Source of the DNA: Yersinia frederiksenii ATCC 33641
Lineage (GTDB): Bacteria > Pseudomonadota > Gammaproteobacteria > Enterobacterales > Enterobacteriaceae
Assembly (NCBI RefSeq): GCF_000754805.1
Contig: NZ_KN150731.1
Span: forward strand, 2,343,886 to 2,407,885
Length of the DNA: 64,000 nt
Direction: 5' to 3'
In this document: piece after piece, positions 46,645-55,779 of the stretch
Position numbering within the stretch: position 1 is the stretch's first letter
How the letters are laid out: every line of letters begins with the position of its first letter
Notes under the pieces: model-generated
Told to the model about the DNA's origin: nothing
The model's input: only the letters and a program-made list of their open reading frames with translations
Database searches by the model: none
Translations under genes and position numbers: made by a program

Positions 46645-46911
46645 TCAGGCAATATTAAACCGTAAACTGCCCGCCAACTCTTCTTCGGCTTCTTCCAACA
46701 GCAGCACAATGGCCCCAAAACGGCGTTTCCGGCGGTGATTGAAATGGATAAACTCAATCTCTACCGGTAAAGCTATCTCGCCGGTTACGACATCCCACAA
46801 CGCATCCAGATTGGCACCAAAACCTTCGTTCAGCGCAAACTGTTGGGAAAATGCGCGGTAAAATGCAGGAAGGTCCGGTATATGGTCAAAATCGAATACC
46901 ACCTTTACCAT
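46645..46911 (-). CDS. barstar-family ribonuclease inhibitor
   Basis: 88-residue barstar fold. The barnase-binding helix is clear (FGANLDALWDVVTG), with Asp36 and Asp40 at the positions of barstar Asp35 and Asp39, the latter being the residue that inserts in the barnase active site. It has no signal peptide and should protect the cytoplasm. Four bases separate it from the ribonuclease gene, so the pair is co-translated. E. coli has a related orphan (yhcO) without a barnase. Confidence 0.92.
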   Translation of the reverse strand: MVKVVFDFDHIPDLPAFYRAFSQQFALNEGFGANLDALWDVVTGEIALPVEIEFIHFNHRRKRRFGAIVLLLEEAEEELAGSLRFNIA

Positions 46912-46915
46912 CTTT

Positions 46916-47389
46916 TCACTCCATCCGAATGAAATGCTTGTAGTGATCCTGAGTCAGATAAATCAGGCCGTCATTGGAGTAAAGCAAACGATCACTACCA
47001 CGATGCCCACAACGATAATTCACATCAGCTTCACGCCAATTACGGCCTTTAGCTTCGGGTAATTGACGTTCACGATTAGAAAAACGATCACCGCCAATTG
47101 CTCTGCCCGGTAACACTTTGCACAAATTACCATCCTTGGGATTCCAGCCCTTTTCACGCGCTTGTTGCTTGGTAATATAAAAGTCCGGCAGGCGATGATG
47201 CGCTTGCAAATATTTTGCAACCTGCTGGTGCTGGGTGAGTTGCTCAATAGAAACCGGGACCGATGACCGCGAGCGCTCCAGATCCGGAGACTGGCCGATG
47301 TCACGTGCCGTGACACCGTCAATACCCTGAAATGCGGCCACCGCCAGCAGCAGTATTGCCCCCAGAATAGTGATAAGTCGCTTATTCAT
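46916..47389 (-). CDS. barnase-family guanyl-preferring ribonuclease
   Basis: 157 residues: an N-terminal signal or anchor (about 5-22), a linker (about 25-50) and a complete barnase domain (about 53-157). Catalytic residues align exactly: Glu120 (WREAD; barnase Glu73), Arg134 (SDR; Arg87) and His149 (DHY; His102), with the same 14- and 15-residue spacings. The enzyme is therefore probably active and exported to the periplasm or beyond. The adjacent barstar would protect the producer before export. Confidence 0.93.
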   Translation of the reverse strand: MNKRLITILGAILLLAVAAFQGIDGVTARDIGQSPDLERSRSSVPVSIEQLTQHQQVAKYLQAHHRLPDFYITKQQAREKGWNPKDGNLCKVLPGRAIGGDRFSNRERQLPEAKGRNWREADVNYRCGHRGSDRLLYSNDGLIYLTQDHYKHFIRME

Positions 47390-47448
47390 GGTTCTCCTTA
47401 ACCCTCAAGCTGCTACTCATTGCCATAATCTATGCCGTATCATCTGAT

Positions 47449-48918
47449 TTATAAATTGCCCAGATGCAGAGTTTTAACTTCCATAAATTCATCTAAACCC
47501 AGCACCGAACCTTCACGACCCAGACCAGATTCTTTCACACCGCCGAAAGGAGCCAGTTCGGTAGACACCGAGCTTTCATTGACACCAATCATACCGCTTT
47601 CCAACGCATCTGAAACCCGAAATACCCGCTGCAAGTTCTGAGTATAGAAGTAAGCCGCCAGCCCGAATGGCGTGTTATTTGCCCGCTTGATCACTTCATC
47701 TTCGGTCTTGAAACGGAAACAGGCCGCCAGCGGGCCAAATGTCTCTTCAGAAGCCACTTTCATTTGCTCTGTTGCATCGGCAATCACCGTCGGCTGGAAG
47801 AAGTTTCCACCTAACTCATGACGACTGCCACCGGCTAACAACCGGCCGCCCTTCTCCAAAGCATCTTTTACGTGGTCTTCCACCTTCTCAACACCTGCCA
47901 GGTTGATAAGTGGCCCCATGTTGACGTCTTGGTCCATGCCATTGCCCACTTTCAGCTTGTTAACTTCGGCTGCCAAGCGGTTAACAAACTCGTCGTAAAT
48001 ACCATCTTGAATATAGAAGCGGTTGACACAAACACAGACTTGCCCGGCATTGCGGAATTTACAGGCCATGGCTCCGGCAAGTGCGGCATCCAAATCGGCA
48101 TCATCAAACACGATATAGGGAGCATTCCCACCCAGTTCCATGGAGATTTTCTTCATGGTAGCTGCGGCATTGCGCATCAGAGTTTTGCCCACTTCAGTCG
48201 AGCCGGTAAAGGAGATTTTACGCACTTCAGGGCTGGCCATGATGGCGTCGCTGATAGCCTGGGTATCACCGGCAACCCCATTCAGAACCCCCGCAGGTAC
48301 GCCTGCCTGCTGTGCCAATGCCAGCAAAGCAAAAGCAGATAATGGCGTATTGTTGGCCGGTTTAATCAACCCGGTACAGCCAGCAGCCAGTGCAGGCCCT
48401 AATTTGCGGGTAAGCATCGCCAGTGGGAAATTCCAGGGAGTGATGGCAGCCACGACGCCAACTGGCTCACGAGTTGCCAGAATGCGGGCTCCTTCTTTGG
48501 CAGGTGGAATGATTTCACCATTGGCACGCTTAGCTTGCTCACTAAACCATTGAATAAAGCTGGCGGCATAAGCAACCTCGCCTAATGCTTCTTTCAATGG
48601 TTTACCTTGCTCAGAAACCATCAGCTCAGCCAATGATTGCTGGTGCTCCATGATCAGTAAATACCAACGCTGGAGAATCTCTGCCCGTTGTTTCGCTGGG
48701 GTTTTGCGCCAGGCGGGGAATGCCTCGCTGGCGGCTTTAATCGCGGCTTCTGTTTCTGTTTTACCGGATTTCGCCACTCTCGCCACCAATACGCCAGTGG
48801 CCGGATTGCGAACCTCGAAAGTGCCTTGCGCCTGATGCCAGGAACCTCCGACAAAATAGCCGATATGATAAACACCGTCGCTCTGTTGTTGGCTTTGTAA
48901 TGGGTTTTGTGCTGACAT
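47449..48918 (-). CDS. NAD(P)-dependent aldehyde dehydrogenase, succinate-semialdehyde dehydrogenase type
   Basis: 489-residue ALDH. The catalytic Cys lies in FRNAGQVCVC and the general-base Glu in SMELGGNAP; ITPWNFPLAM and the FTGSTEVGK cofactor loop are typical. It is similar to GabD along its length, but the residue set deciding NAD versus NADP and the substrate was not checked. It lacks the usual gabT/gabP neighbours and lies 121 bases after aaeB on the same strand. GGAGG is 8 bases before the ATG. Confidence 0.85.
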   Translation of the reverse strand: MSAQNPLQSQQQSDGVYHIGYFVGGSWHQAQGTFEVRNPATGVLVARVAKSGKTETEAAIKAASEAFPAWRKTPAKQRAEILQRWYLLIMEHQQSLAELMVSEQGKPLKEALGEVAYAASFIQWFSEQAKRANGEIIPPAKEGARILATREPVGVVAAITPWNFPLAMLTRKLGPALAAGCTGLIKPANNTPLSAFALLALAQQAGVPAGVLNGVAGDTQAISDAIMASPEVRKISFTGSTEVGKTLMRNAAATMKKISMELGGNAPYIVFDDADLDAALAGAMACKFRNAGQVCVCVNRFYIQDGIYDEFVNRLAAEVNKLKVGNGMDQDVNMGPLINLAGVEKVEDHVKDALEKGGRLLAGGSRHELGGNFFQPTVIADATEQMKVASEETFGPLAACFRFKTEDEVIKRANNTPFGLAAYFYTQNLQRVFRVSDALESGMIGVNESSVSTELAPFGGVKESGLGREGSVLGLDEFMEVKTLHLGNL

Positions 48919-49039
48919 CTTGTCGACCTCCTGAGGGAAATGATGCCCCCCATCAATGGAAGGCTAGGAAGGATGGTTCCAGATTCAGTATAGCCCTTGA
49001 TAAAGCTATGGGAACAGCTTAGCCCCTGTCAATCCGCGA

Positions 49040-50995
49040 TTATATCAGCGCACTCTGATAACGGTGCAGCATATCCGCCAGCCGTTTTACTGGACGAGTG
49101 ACTGAGTCAGGAGTCTGATAATCAACCAATTTTTGCTGATACTGATCCAGCTCCTGCAGCAATCGGGCGAAGTAATAGCGCCGTTTCTGGGAGTTTTTCG
49201 CATTGATCACTCTATCAGCGGTATAGCGGATTTGCTTATGGAAAGCACTCAGTTCAGCATTAAGCGGAATTTCCGTCTTATTGAGCCGTTGATGAGCGAT
49301 AATCAAGGTTAATGCCAGCCGATATTTGTCGATGTCGCCGGGAAACATCATTAATAACTGGTTGAGTTGCTGATACAAAGCCGGTAAATGATTTTCACTG
49401 CGCTGGGCTTTATTGGTGGTCAGAGCGGATACCGCGCTGTAAACAAAGCGGTTCAGTAAGGTTCTGCCAGTTCGCTCTTTGGCATTATCACGGATCAGCA
49501 GCAAAACAATCAGGGAAACGAAGCAGCCCACAATTTGGCCTAATGCGCTGTCGAGAAACAGACTGACATTGAACTCCATCGGGTTACTCAACACCATAAT
49601 ATTGATGGTGCTGGCTAATGTCCCCAGCGAACCCAAGCGCCGCTTTTGTACTTCAATACCAATAATGAACGCCAGCAACCCTAAACTAATACACAGCAAT
49701 AACATGCTCTGTTGAGTAGCGGGAATGATAAACATAAAGTAAAGCGCCCCGATGGGCAGCGCCATAATCACGCCCAACAGGAAGTCTATCGCCACCATCC
49801 GCGGATTTGGGGTGCGCATCGCCAGCGATGTCACCACGGCGATCATCACCATACAACCCGCTCCTGATGTCCAGCCGGTCCATAACCAGAACAAACCGCC
49901 GATAGCGGTAGCGATACCGGTACGCAGGCCATTAATCATGGCGTGATGACCTTCTGCGGAGACATGCTTCACCGGGACATCTGAGGCCAGAATGTCTTCC
50001 TCTACCCGGCTGATACTACTGTTTGTGTGAATACCTTTCGATAGCAATAAATAGCGAGTTGCTGCGCCCACCCAGCTGCTGATGGTATGCGGGATAGCGT
50101 CACTGTGGCTGGCCCCTATAAACTGGCGCAGTTTTTTCATCCGCTGATGAATGTCCGCCGGTGTTTGTGCCGGTTCACTCAGCATCGACTTCAATTGTTC
50201 GGTTAATATGTCGGGATGATTGACTAGCACCAGATAAGTTTCGCACGCTTGGGTTATCAGCGTTAATGACTCGGCATGTAATACCCGCAAACGGCGATTA
50301 CAGCGTTGCCAGCGGGAAGACTCCATCATTAAATAGCTGCGCATCCCGTTGAGTGCAGTGGTGTTTTTGACTAAATCATTCCAGGCACGATCAATATCGG
50401 TTTTCTCTGCTTGATGTATACACAGTTGCAGAAGCTGGTATTGATCCACCAAGACTTTGTCTACCAGCCGATCAATATCCTGCTTAATAGATCGCGGTGA
50501 AAACAGCAGGTCAGCCATAACTGCACAGACGATCCCCAACACAATCTCACTACAGCGCTCCACCGCAAATTGGGGAGTTAGCAGCGGAGTTTCGCCGGTC
50601 GTCACAATGATGATAAGTGCGGTATAACCTGCTAAACCAAAGGCATAAGAGTTTTCCACCCGCACCAATGATGAGATCCAAGTACACAGCCCAGCCCACA
50701 AGCAGCAGAGCATCAGCGTCAATACCGGCGCTCTGATGGTCAGAACAATGATAATCAAGCCGCCAATACAGCCGATAAATGTTCCGATAATACGCAACCA
50801 GCCACGGTGGCGGATCGCACCGGAGAAAGGTTCTCCGCCCGCGGCAAAAGCTGGGCCTGCAGCAACAATCGCCGCTGTTAGCACCGACCAACGCGGCGTT
50901 TCCAATTGCAAATGAAAGCCCAGAAACAGCGCGGCCACAATGGCAAAACTGAGCTTAAAAGCAAAACGCAGGCGAATGAAAGTCGGGCTGCTCAT
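49040..50995 (-). CDS. aaeB: p-hydroxybenzoic acid efflux subunit AaeB
   Basis: 651-residue FUSC/aromatic-acid exporter family permease with two membrane bundles (about 10-170 and 360-510) and cytoplasmic segments. The motif [21 protein letters not shown] is diagnostic. With AaeA it exports aromatic carboxylic acids. Start is the ATG at 50995, two bases after the aaeA stop; a TTG upstream is in frame. It ends in [14 protein letters not shown] as in E. coli. Confidence 0.94.
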   Translation of the reverse strand: MSSPTFIRLRFAFKLSFAIVAALFLGFHLQLETPRWSVLTAAIVAAGPAFAAGGEPFSGAIRHRGWLRIIGTFIGCIGGLIIIVLTIRAPVLTLMLCCLWAGLCTWISSLVRVENSYAFGLAGYTALIIIVTTGETPLLTPQFAVERCSEIVLGIVCAVMADLLFSPRSIKQDIDRLVDKVLVDQYQLLQLCIHQAEKTDIDRAWNDLVKNTTALNGMRSYLMMESSRWQRCNRRLRVLHAESLTLITQACETYLVLVNHPDILTEQLKSMLSEPAQTPADIHQRMKKLRQFIGASHSDAIPHTISSWVGAATRYLLLSKGIHTNSSISRVEEDILASDVPVKHVSAEGHHAMINGLRTGIATAIGGLFWLWTGWTSGAGCMVMIAVVTSLAMRTPNPRMVAIDFLLGVIMALPIGALYFMFIIPATQQSMLLLCISLGLLAFIIGIEVQKRRLGSLGTLASTINIMVLSNPMEFNVSLFLDSALGQIVGCFVSLIVLLLIRDNAKERTGRTLLNRFVYSAVSALTTNKAQRSENHLPALYQQLNQLLMMFPGDIDKYRLALTLIIAHQRLNKTEIPLNAELSAFHKQIRYTADRVINAKNSQKRRYYFARLLQELDQYQQKLVDYQTPDSVTRPVKRLADMLHRYQSALI

Positions 50996-50996
50996 C

Positions 50997-51932
50997 TTAG
51001 CCAAACTCGCGCAGACGATGCATCAGCTTAATCATTGGCGATACCTGATTGGGATCGCGATCATTCGATCCGGTGATAACCACCGTTGCGGTCGTCCCTG
51101 CCGGATAGGGATGCTGTTGATCCTCATCATCCAAGCGGATCTTCACTGGCACACGCTGCGCCAGGCGAACCCATTCCAGATTATTATCAATAGTCGCCAG
51201 CCCTTTGCTATCTATACTGCTGCTGCTGTTGGTGACACCTGCAGAGATACTGTCGACGGTGCCATGCAGAATACGGTTACTACCAAGTGGGGTAATTTCT
51301 GCCCGATGCCCCGGTTTAACCCCTTCCAGCTTGGTTTCTTCCAGGTAGGCTAAAATATAGAAAGTATCTTTTTTCACCAAGGCAACGGCCGTTGCACCGC
51401 GGTTAATAAACTCGCCGGCATGAACATTCAGGTTGGTCACCCAGCCTTCTGCAGGCGCGCGCACCACAGTTCGCTCCAAATCAAGTTGAGCTAAATCACG
51501 CACCGCGATAGCTTTTGCCAGTTGATGACGGACGGTTTGCAGCACATTGCTAGATTGGTCAATCTCTTCTTGTGACAGAGCCTGAACCCCTAAACGTTGA
51601 CGTCGGCCAGATTCACGCTGTTTTTCAGCCGCCAGTGTTTGGTAATAAGCCACATCAGCTTGCGCTTCGGCCAGAGCCTGTTTATAGCGCGGCTGGTCAA
51701 TGACCAATAGGATTTGGCCTTTCTGCACCAATTGGTTGTCCTTAACCGGGACATCGGTCAGCAAGCCGCTGACGTCCGGTGCAATAGCAACAACATCTGC
51801 GGTAAATTTAGCATCACGGGTCCAGGGTGATTCGGTGTAAAAGGCCCAGACCTTGAAGACAGCAACAATAGCCAGTAAAACCACCAATAAGGTGATGCCG
51901 ATGCGGATTATTTTTAATGAAAAAGTACTCAC
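50997..51932 (-). CDS. aaeA: p-hydroxybenzoic acid efflux subunit AaeA
   Basis: 311-residue membrane-fusion (HlyD-like) protein: one N-terminal helix (about 7-27), a split lipoyl domain ([17 protein letters not shown] and [14 protein letters not shown]), and a coiled coil (about 85-150). It bridges AaeB to the periplasm. It follows aaeX by 7 bases. Confidence 0.95.
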   Translation of the reverse strand: MSTFSLKIIRIGITLLVVLLAIVAVFKVWAFYTESPWTRDAKFTADVVAIAPDVSGLLTDVPVKDNQLVQKGQILLVIDQPRYKQALAEAQADVAYYQTLAAEKQRESGRRQRLGVQALSQEEIDQSSNVLQTVRHQLAKAIAVRDLAQLDLERTVVRAPAEGWVTNLNVHAGEFINRGATAVALVKKDTFYILAYLEETKLEGVKPGHRAEITPLGSNRILHGTVDSISAGVTNSSSSIDSKGLATIDNNLEWVRLAQRVPVKIRLDDEDQQHPYPAGTTATVVITGSNDRDPNQVSPMIKLMHRLREFG

Positions 51933-51939
51933 GGCGACC

Positions 51940-52143
51940 TCAGGAAAAAAGACGAGATATTAAGTAAAAAAGACAACCGTACAGTGCAGTATTAAAGAGT
52001 GCCGGATGCCAGACAAACTCATAAATACCGGTGGGTTGTAACACACGGCGCAGAACAAAAAAGAGTGCCAGCGAGAGCAGCAGCTCAACAAATATCGGTG
52101 GAAAAGAAAGGCCGAAAATCACCATCACCGGAAGCAAACTCAT
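51940..52143 (-). CDS. aaeX: AaeX, small membrane protein of the aae operon
   Basis: 67-residue DUF1656 protein with two membrane helices (about 5-30 and 45-65), nearly identical in length and layout to E. coli AaeX, including [21 protein letters not shown]. Function in the pump is unknown. AAAGGA lies before the ATG at 52143; the frame extends upstream but without support. First gene of aaeXAB. Confidence 0.93.
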   Translation of the reverse strand: MSLLPVMVIFGLSFPPIFVELLLSLALFFVLRRVLQPTGIYEFVWHPALFNTALYGCLFYLISRLFS

Positions 52144-52403
52144 GTTTAAATCCTTTCTGTTGTAGGGTGTCGGTGAGTACGCCCAGATGAATAATCTGAC
52201 AGCTAACTGAAACACATCCAACCACAATAGCCACGGCGAAAAGCACCAGCCATAAGACTGACTTATAGGTTAAACTTGGTTGATTAGTATGACTGCAGCT
52301 TGCCATGAGATGAGAAAACAGTTCGGCTACGTGGTTTTCAAGCTTTGGACACTTCTCCCGACAGCTGTATATTAGCCTGCTTATTATCAAGTTATCTACA
52401 ATG

Positions 52404-52419
52404 TGTGATCTAAATCACT
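52404..52419. promoter_or_regulatory. CRP-like site between aaeX and aaeR
   Basis: TGTGA-TCTAAA-TCACT matches the CRP consensus TGTGA-N6-TCACA at nine of ten core positions, in the 328-base divergent region 52144-52471, 52 bases before the aaeR start codon. No other gene is seen in the region; AaeR sites are expected there but I could not identify them. Confidence 0.6.
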
Positions 52420-52471
52420 TTTAAGCCAGAGTTAACAATCCCTCTCGCTAACAATCCACATAGAGCAAACT

Positions 52472-53383
52472 ATGGAAAGATTAAAACGAATGTCAGTCTT
52501 TGCCAAAGTTGTTGAGTGCGGTTCCTTTACCGGTGCAGCACGGCAACTGGCAATGAGTGTTTCGTCGATAAGTCAGACAGTGTCAAAGTTGGAAACGGAG
52601 CTGAATGTTAAGTTACTTAACCGCAGTACCCGACGTATTGGTTTAACCGAGGCTGGCCGCATTTACTATCAAGGGTGTCGGCGCATGCTGCAGGAAGTGC
52701 AGGAAGTCCATGAACAGCTGTATGCATTTAACAATACGCCGACAGGAACGCTGCGGATCGGTTGCTCATCGACGATGGCGCAAAACGTGCTCGCCACCAT
52801 GACCGCGGAGATGCTGAAAGAATACCCTGGGCTATCGGTTAATTTGGTCACTGGTATACCGGCACCGGACCTGATTGCTGATGGTTTGGATGTGGTGATT
52901 CGTGTCGGGGCTTTGCAAGATTCAGGGTTGTTTTCCCGCCGTCTGGGTTCCATGCCAATGGTGGTGTGCGCGGCCAAATCCTATCTCGCACAGTACGGCA
53001 CGCCAGAGAAACCCTCGGATATGGTCAATTTCTCCTGGCTGGAATACAGTGTCAGGCCGGACAGTAATTTTGAATTGATTGCGCCGGAAGGTATTACCAC
53101 ACAGATATCCCCGCAGGGGCGTTTTGTGACCAATGACTCGCAAACCATGATCCGTTGGCTCAACGCTGGCGCGGGTATTGCCTATGCGCCATTAATGTGG
53201 GTCATTGAGGAGATTAAACGTGGTGAAGTGGAAGTGCTTTTCAAAAAATATCATTCTGATCCGCGCCCAGTTTATGCACTGTATACCGAGAAAGACAAAA
53301 TGCCGCTCAAAGTCCAAGTCTGTATCGACTACTTAACCGAATACTTTAAGCGGGTTGCAGAGGTATATCAGGGCTACCGATAA
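52472..53383 (+). CDS. aaeR: LysR-family activator AaeR
   Basis: 303-residue LysR-type regulator. The winged helix-turn-helix (GSFTGAARQLAMSVSSISQTVSKLE, about 17-41) precedes the effector-binding domain (about 90-300). Divergent from aaeXAB, which in E. coli it activates in response to p-hydroxybenzoate and related acids. It ends in a hairpin shared with tldD. Confidence 0.93.
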   Translation: MERLKRMSVFAKVVECGSFTGAARQLAMSVSSISQTVSKLETELNVKLLNRSTRRIGLTEAGRIYYQGCRRMLQEVQEVHEQLYAFNNTPTGTLRIGCSSTMAQNVLATMTAEMLKEYPGLSVNLVTGIPAPDLIADGLDVVIRVGALQDSGLFSRRLGSMPMVVCAAKSYLAQYGTPEKPSDMVNFSWLEYSVRPDSNFELIAPEGITTQISPQGRFVTNDSQTMIRWLNAGAGIAYAPLMWVIEEIKRGEVEVLFKKYHSDPRPVYALYTEKDKMPLKVQVCIDYLTEYFKRVAEVYQGYR

Positions 53384-53397
53384 GATGAGCATAGTTA

Positions 53398-53432
53398 TTG
53401 GGTGCTCAATTCGACTTAAACTGAACACCCAA
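53398..53432. terminator. hairpin between convergent aaeR and tldD
   Basis: TTGGGTG (53398-53404) pairs with CACCCAA (53426-53432) with further TCA/TGA pairing inside. It lies in the 65-base gap between convergent genes. No strong T-run on either strand. Confidence 0.45.
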
Positions 53433-53448
53433 AATGCTGTATCTCTTC

Positions 53449-54894
53449 TTACGCGGTACCACCCACGGTGAGATTATCCAACTTCAGAGTCGGTTGGCCG
53501 ACACCCACCGGTAGGCTTTGGCCTTCTTTGCCGCAAACCCCAACACCCTTATCCAGCGCCAGATCGTTGCCGACCATAGAAATCTGCTGCATCGCTTCAA
53601 TACCCGAGCCAATCAAAGTGGCACCTTTCACCGCATGGGTGATTTTGCCTTTTTCAATTAAGTAAGCTTCAGAAGTAGAGAAGACAAACTTGCCGGAGGT
53701 TATATCCACCTGACCGCCACCAAAATTAGGCGCATAAAGGCCATATTCCACACTGGCGATGATCTCTTCTGGCGTGGATTTACCGGCCAGCATATAAGTA
53801 TTGGTCATGCGCGGCATCGGCAAATGTGCATAAGATTCACGGCGACCATTGCCGGTTGGTGCCACACCCATCAGGCGGGCATTGAGCTTATCCTGCATAT
53901 AACCTTTCAGAATACCGTTTTCAATCAGCACGTTATATTGGCCAGGCACCCCTTCATCGTCGATGGCAAGAGAGCCACGGCGACCTTGCATGGTACCGTC
54001 ATCAACCACGGTACACAGCTCAGAAGCCACTAACTTACCCATTTGCCCGCTGAATACGGAGCTACCACGACGGTTGAAATCACCTTCCAGTCCATGGCCA
54101 ACGGCTTCGTGCAGCAACACGCCCGGCCAACCGGCCCCTAATACCACTGGCATGGCACCGGCCGGTGCTGCAATGGCAGACAAATTCACTAATGCCATTC
54201 TGACGGCTTCATTAGCAAAATTATCGGCACGCACTTCACCGTCAACCATCTCCAGGAAGTAGTCATAGCCAAAACGGCCGCCACCACCACTGGCACCGCG
54301 TTCGCGTTTGCCATTCTCTTCAACCAATACACTGACCGACAGGCGCACCAGTGGGCGCACATCTGCCGCTAGCGTACCATCAGTGGCTGCGACTAGAATC
54401 TGCTCATACACACCGGTCAGACTGGCACTCACCTCCTGCACTCGCTGGTCGGCAGCACGAGCCACTTTGTCTACCCGGTGCAGCAGTGCAATTTTGTCTT
54501 CTCGAGAGAGGCTTTGCAGTGGGTCGAGTAATGGATACAGCGCCTTATGGCTAATTTCACCCAAGGTATGCACTTTACCGTTGCCGCTATCACGCACAAT
54601 GCTGCGCGCAGCATGGGCACTTTGCTGTAAAGCATTCAGGGTTATCTGGTCTGCATAGGCAAAACCGGTCTTTTCACCACTGACCGCCCGCACCCCTACA
54701 CCCTGATCAATATTGTAAGAGCCATCTTTAATGATGCTGTCTTCCAACACCCAGGCCTCGTGGTAGCTGGACTGGAAATACAGGTCAGCATAATCGAGGC
54801 GGCGCTCTGCCAACTGCCCCAATACTGAGAACAAGTCCTGATGGTTCAGCTTGTTAGCAGCGAGTAACTGCTCACTGACAAACGAGAGGCTCAT
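53449..54894 (-). CDS. tldD: TldD metalloprotease subunit
   Basis: 481-residue catalytic subunit of the TldD/TldE protease. The zinc motif HEAVGH is at residues 262-267 (His262, Glu263, His267), with a further Cys-containing [13 protein letters not shown] near the C-terminus. ATG at 54894 (M-S-L-S-F-V) matches E. coli; three more codons are open upstream. It ends the yhdP-amidase-tldD run. Confidence 0.96.
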   Translation of the reverse strand: MSLSFVSEQLLAANKLNHQDLFSVLGQLAERRLDYADLYFQSSYHEAWVLEDSIIKDGSYNIDQGVGVRAVSGEKTGFAYADQITLNALQQSAHAARSIVRDSGNGKVHTLGEISHKALYPLLDPLQSLSREDKIALLHRVDKVARAADQRVQEVSASLTGVYEQILVAATDGTLAADVRPLVRLSVSVLVEENGKRERGASGGGGRFGYDYFLEMVDGEVRADNFANEAVRMALVNLSAIAAPAGAMPVVLGAGWPGVLLHEAVGHGLEGDFNRRGSSVFSGQMGKLVASELCTVVDDGTMQGRRGSLAIDDEGVPGQYNVLIENGILKGYMQDKLNARLMGVAPTGNGRRESYAHLPMPRMTNTYMLAGKSTPEEIIASVEYGLYAPNFGGGQVDITSGKFVFSTSEAYLIEKGKITHAVKGATLIGSGIEAMQQISMVGNDLALDKGVGVCGKEGQSLPVGVGQPTLKLDNLTVGGTA

Positions 54895-54921
54895 AGTTTT
54901 CACTCTTTATTTAGATGATTA

Positions 54922-55779
54922 TCATGAAGTAGATGATAGCTTATTCGATGGCGGCACCAGCGACGCAAGGAAGCGATTATGCTGCAATACCGGCATCTGG
55001 TTACGAATAGTCTTCAAACCTGTGGTTTCAATTTTGACTTTTAAAGCAGCAACCGCATCTGGGTTTTGCCCAATAATTTTACCCCAGGCATCAACCGCCA
55101 TGGTATGGCCCCAAGTCCGGCGAGTGGCACCATGACGCCCCACCTGTGCTGCGGCTAATATCACGCACTGATTTTCAATCGCCCGTGCGCGCAATAAAAT
55201 TTCCCAGTGAGCTTCACCCGTGACTTTGGTAAAGGCCGAAGGTACTGAAATAATCTCTGCACCCTGCGCACGCAAAGCCTGGAACAAACCGGGGAAACGC
55301 AGATCATAGCAAATCGTCATACCAAGGCGGCCCACAGGCGTATCAACTACCGTCAATTGCTGGCCCGGCTGATAAGTATCAGACTCACGGTAATGGCTAT
55401 GAAGGTCATTTATATCCACATCAAACATATGGATTTTATCGTAGCGGGCTTTAAGCTCACCCTGATCATCAAACAGCAAGCTGCTGGTGGTGATAAGGTC
55501 CGGCGATTCACGGCTGATCAGCGGCATCGAGCCTACTTGGATCCAGACCCCGTATCTACGCGCCATCTCACGCACTTCCTGCTGCAATGGCCCATCGTTG
55601 TGCTGTTCGGCATGGTGGCGATATGAGGCGGCATTAGCAAATAACAAGGCATTTTCCGGCGTCATAACCAGTTGAATACCTGAGTTTAACTGTTTGATCT
55701 GCTGCTCAATTTGAGCCAGATTGTCACGGGTATTTTCACCGCTACATAACTGTAATAATGCGACATTGGCATTTTTCAT
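54922..55779 (-). CDS. nitrilase-superfamily amidase (Nit1/deaminated-glutathione amidase type)
   Basis: 285-residue carbon-nitrogen hydrolase with the Glu-Lys-Cys triad at Glu42 (TPENALLF), Lys115 (YDKIHMFDVD) and Cys157 (MTICYDLRFP). The sequence is closest in style to Nit1/YbeM enzymes that destroy deaminated glutathione formed by transaminase side reactions. The ATG overlaps the yhdP stop (ATGA). In E. coli K-12 the yhdP-tldD gap lacks this gene as far as I recall. Confidence 0.85.
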   Translation of the reverse strand: MKNANVALLQLCSGENTRDNLAQIEQQIKQLNSGIQLVMTPENALLFANAASYRHHAEQHNDGPLQQEVREMARRYGVWIQVGSMPLISRESPDLITTSSLLFDDQGELKARYDKIHMFDVDINDLHSHYRESDTYQPGQQLTVVDTPVGRLGMTICYDLRFPGLFQALRAQGAEIISVPSAFTKVTGEAHWEILLRARAIENQCVILAAAQVGRHGATRRTWGHTMAVDAWGKIIGQNPDAVAALKVKIETTGLKTIRNQMPVLQHNRFLASLVPPSNKLSSTS

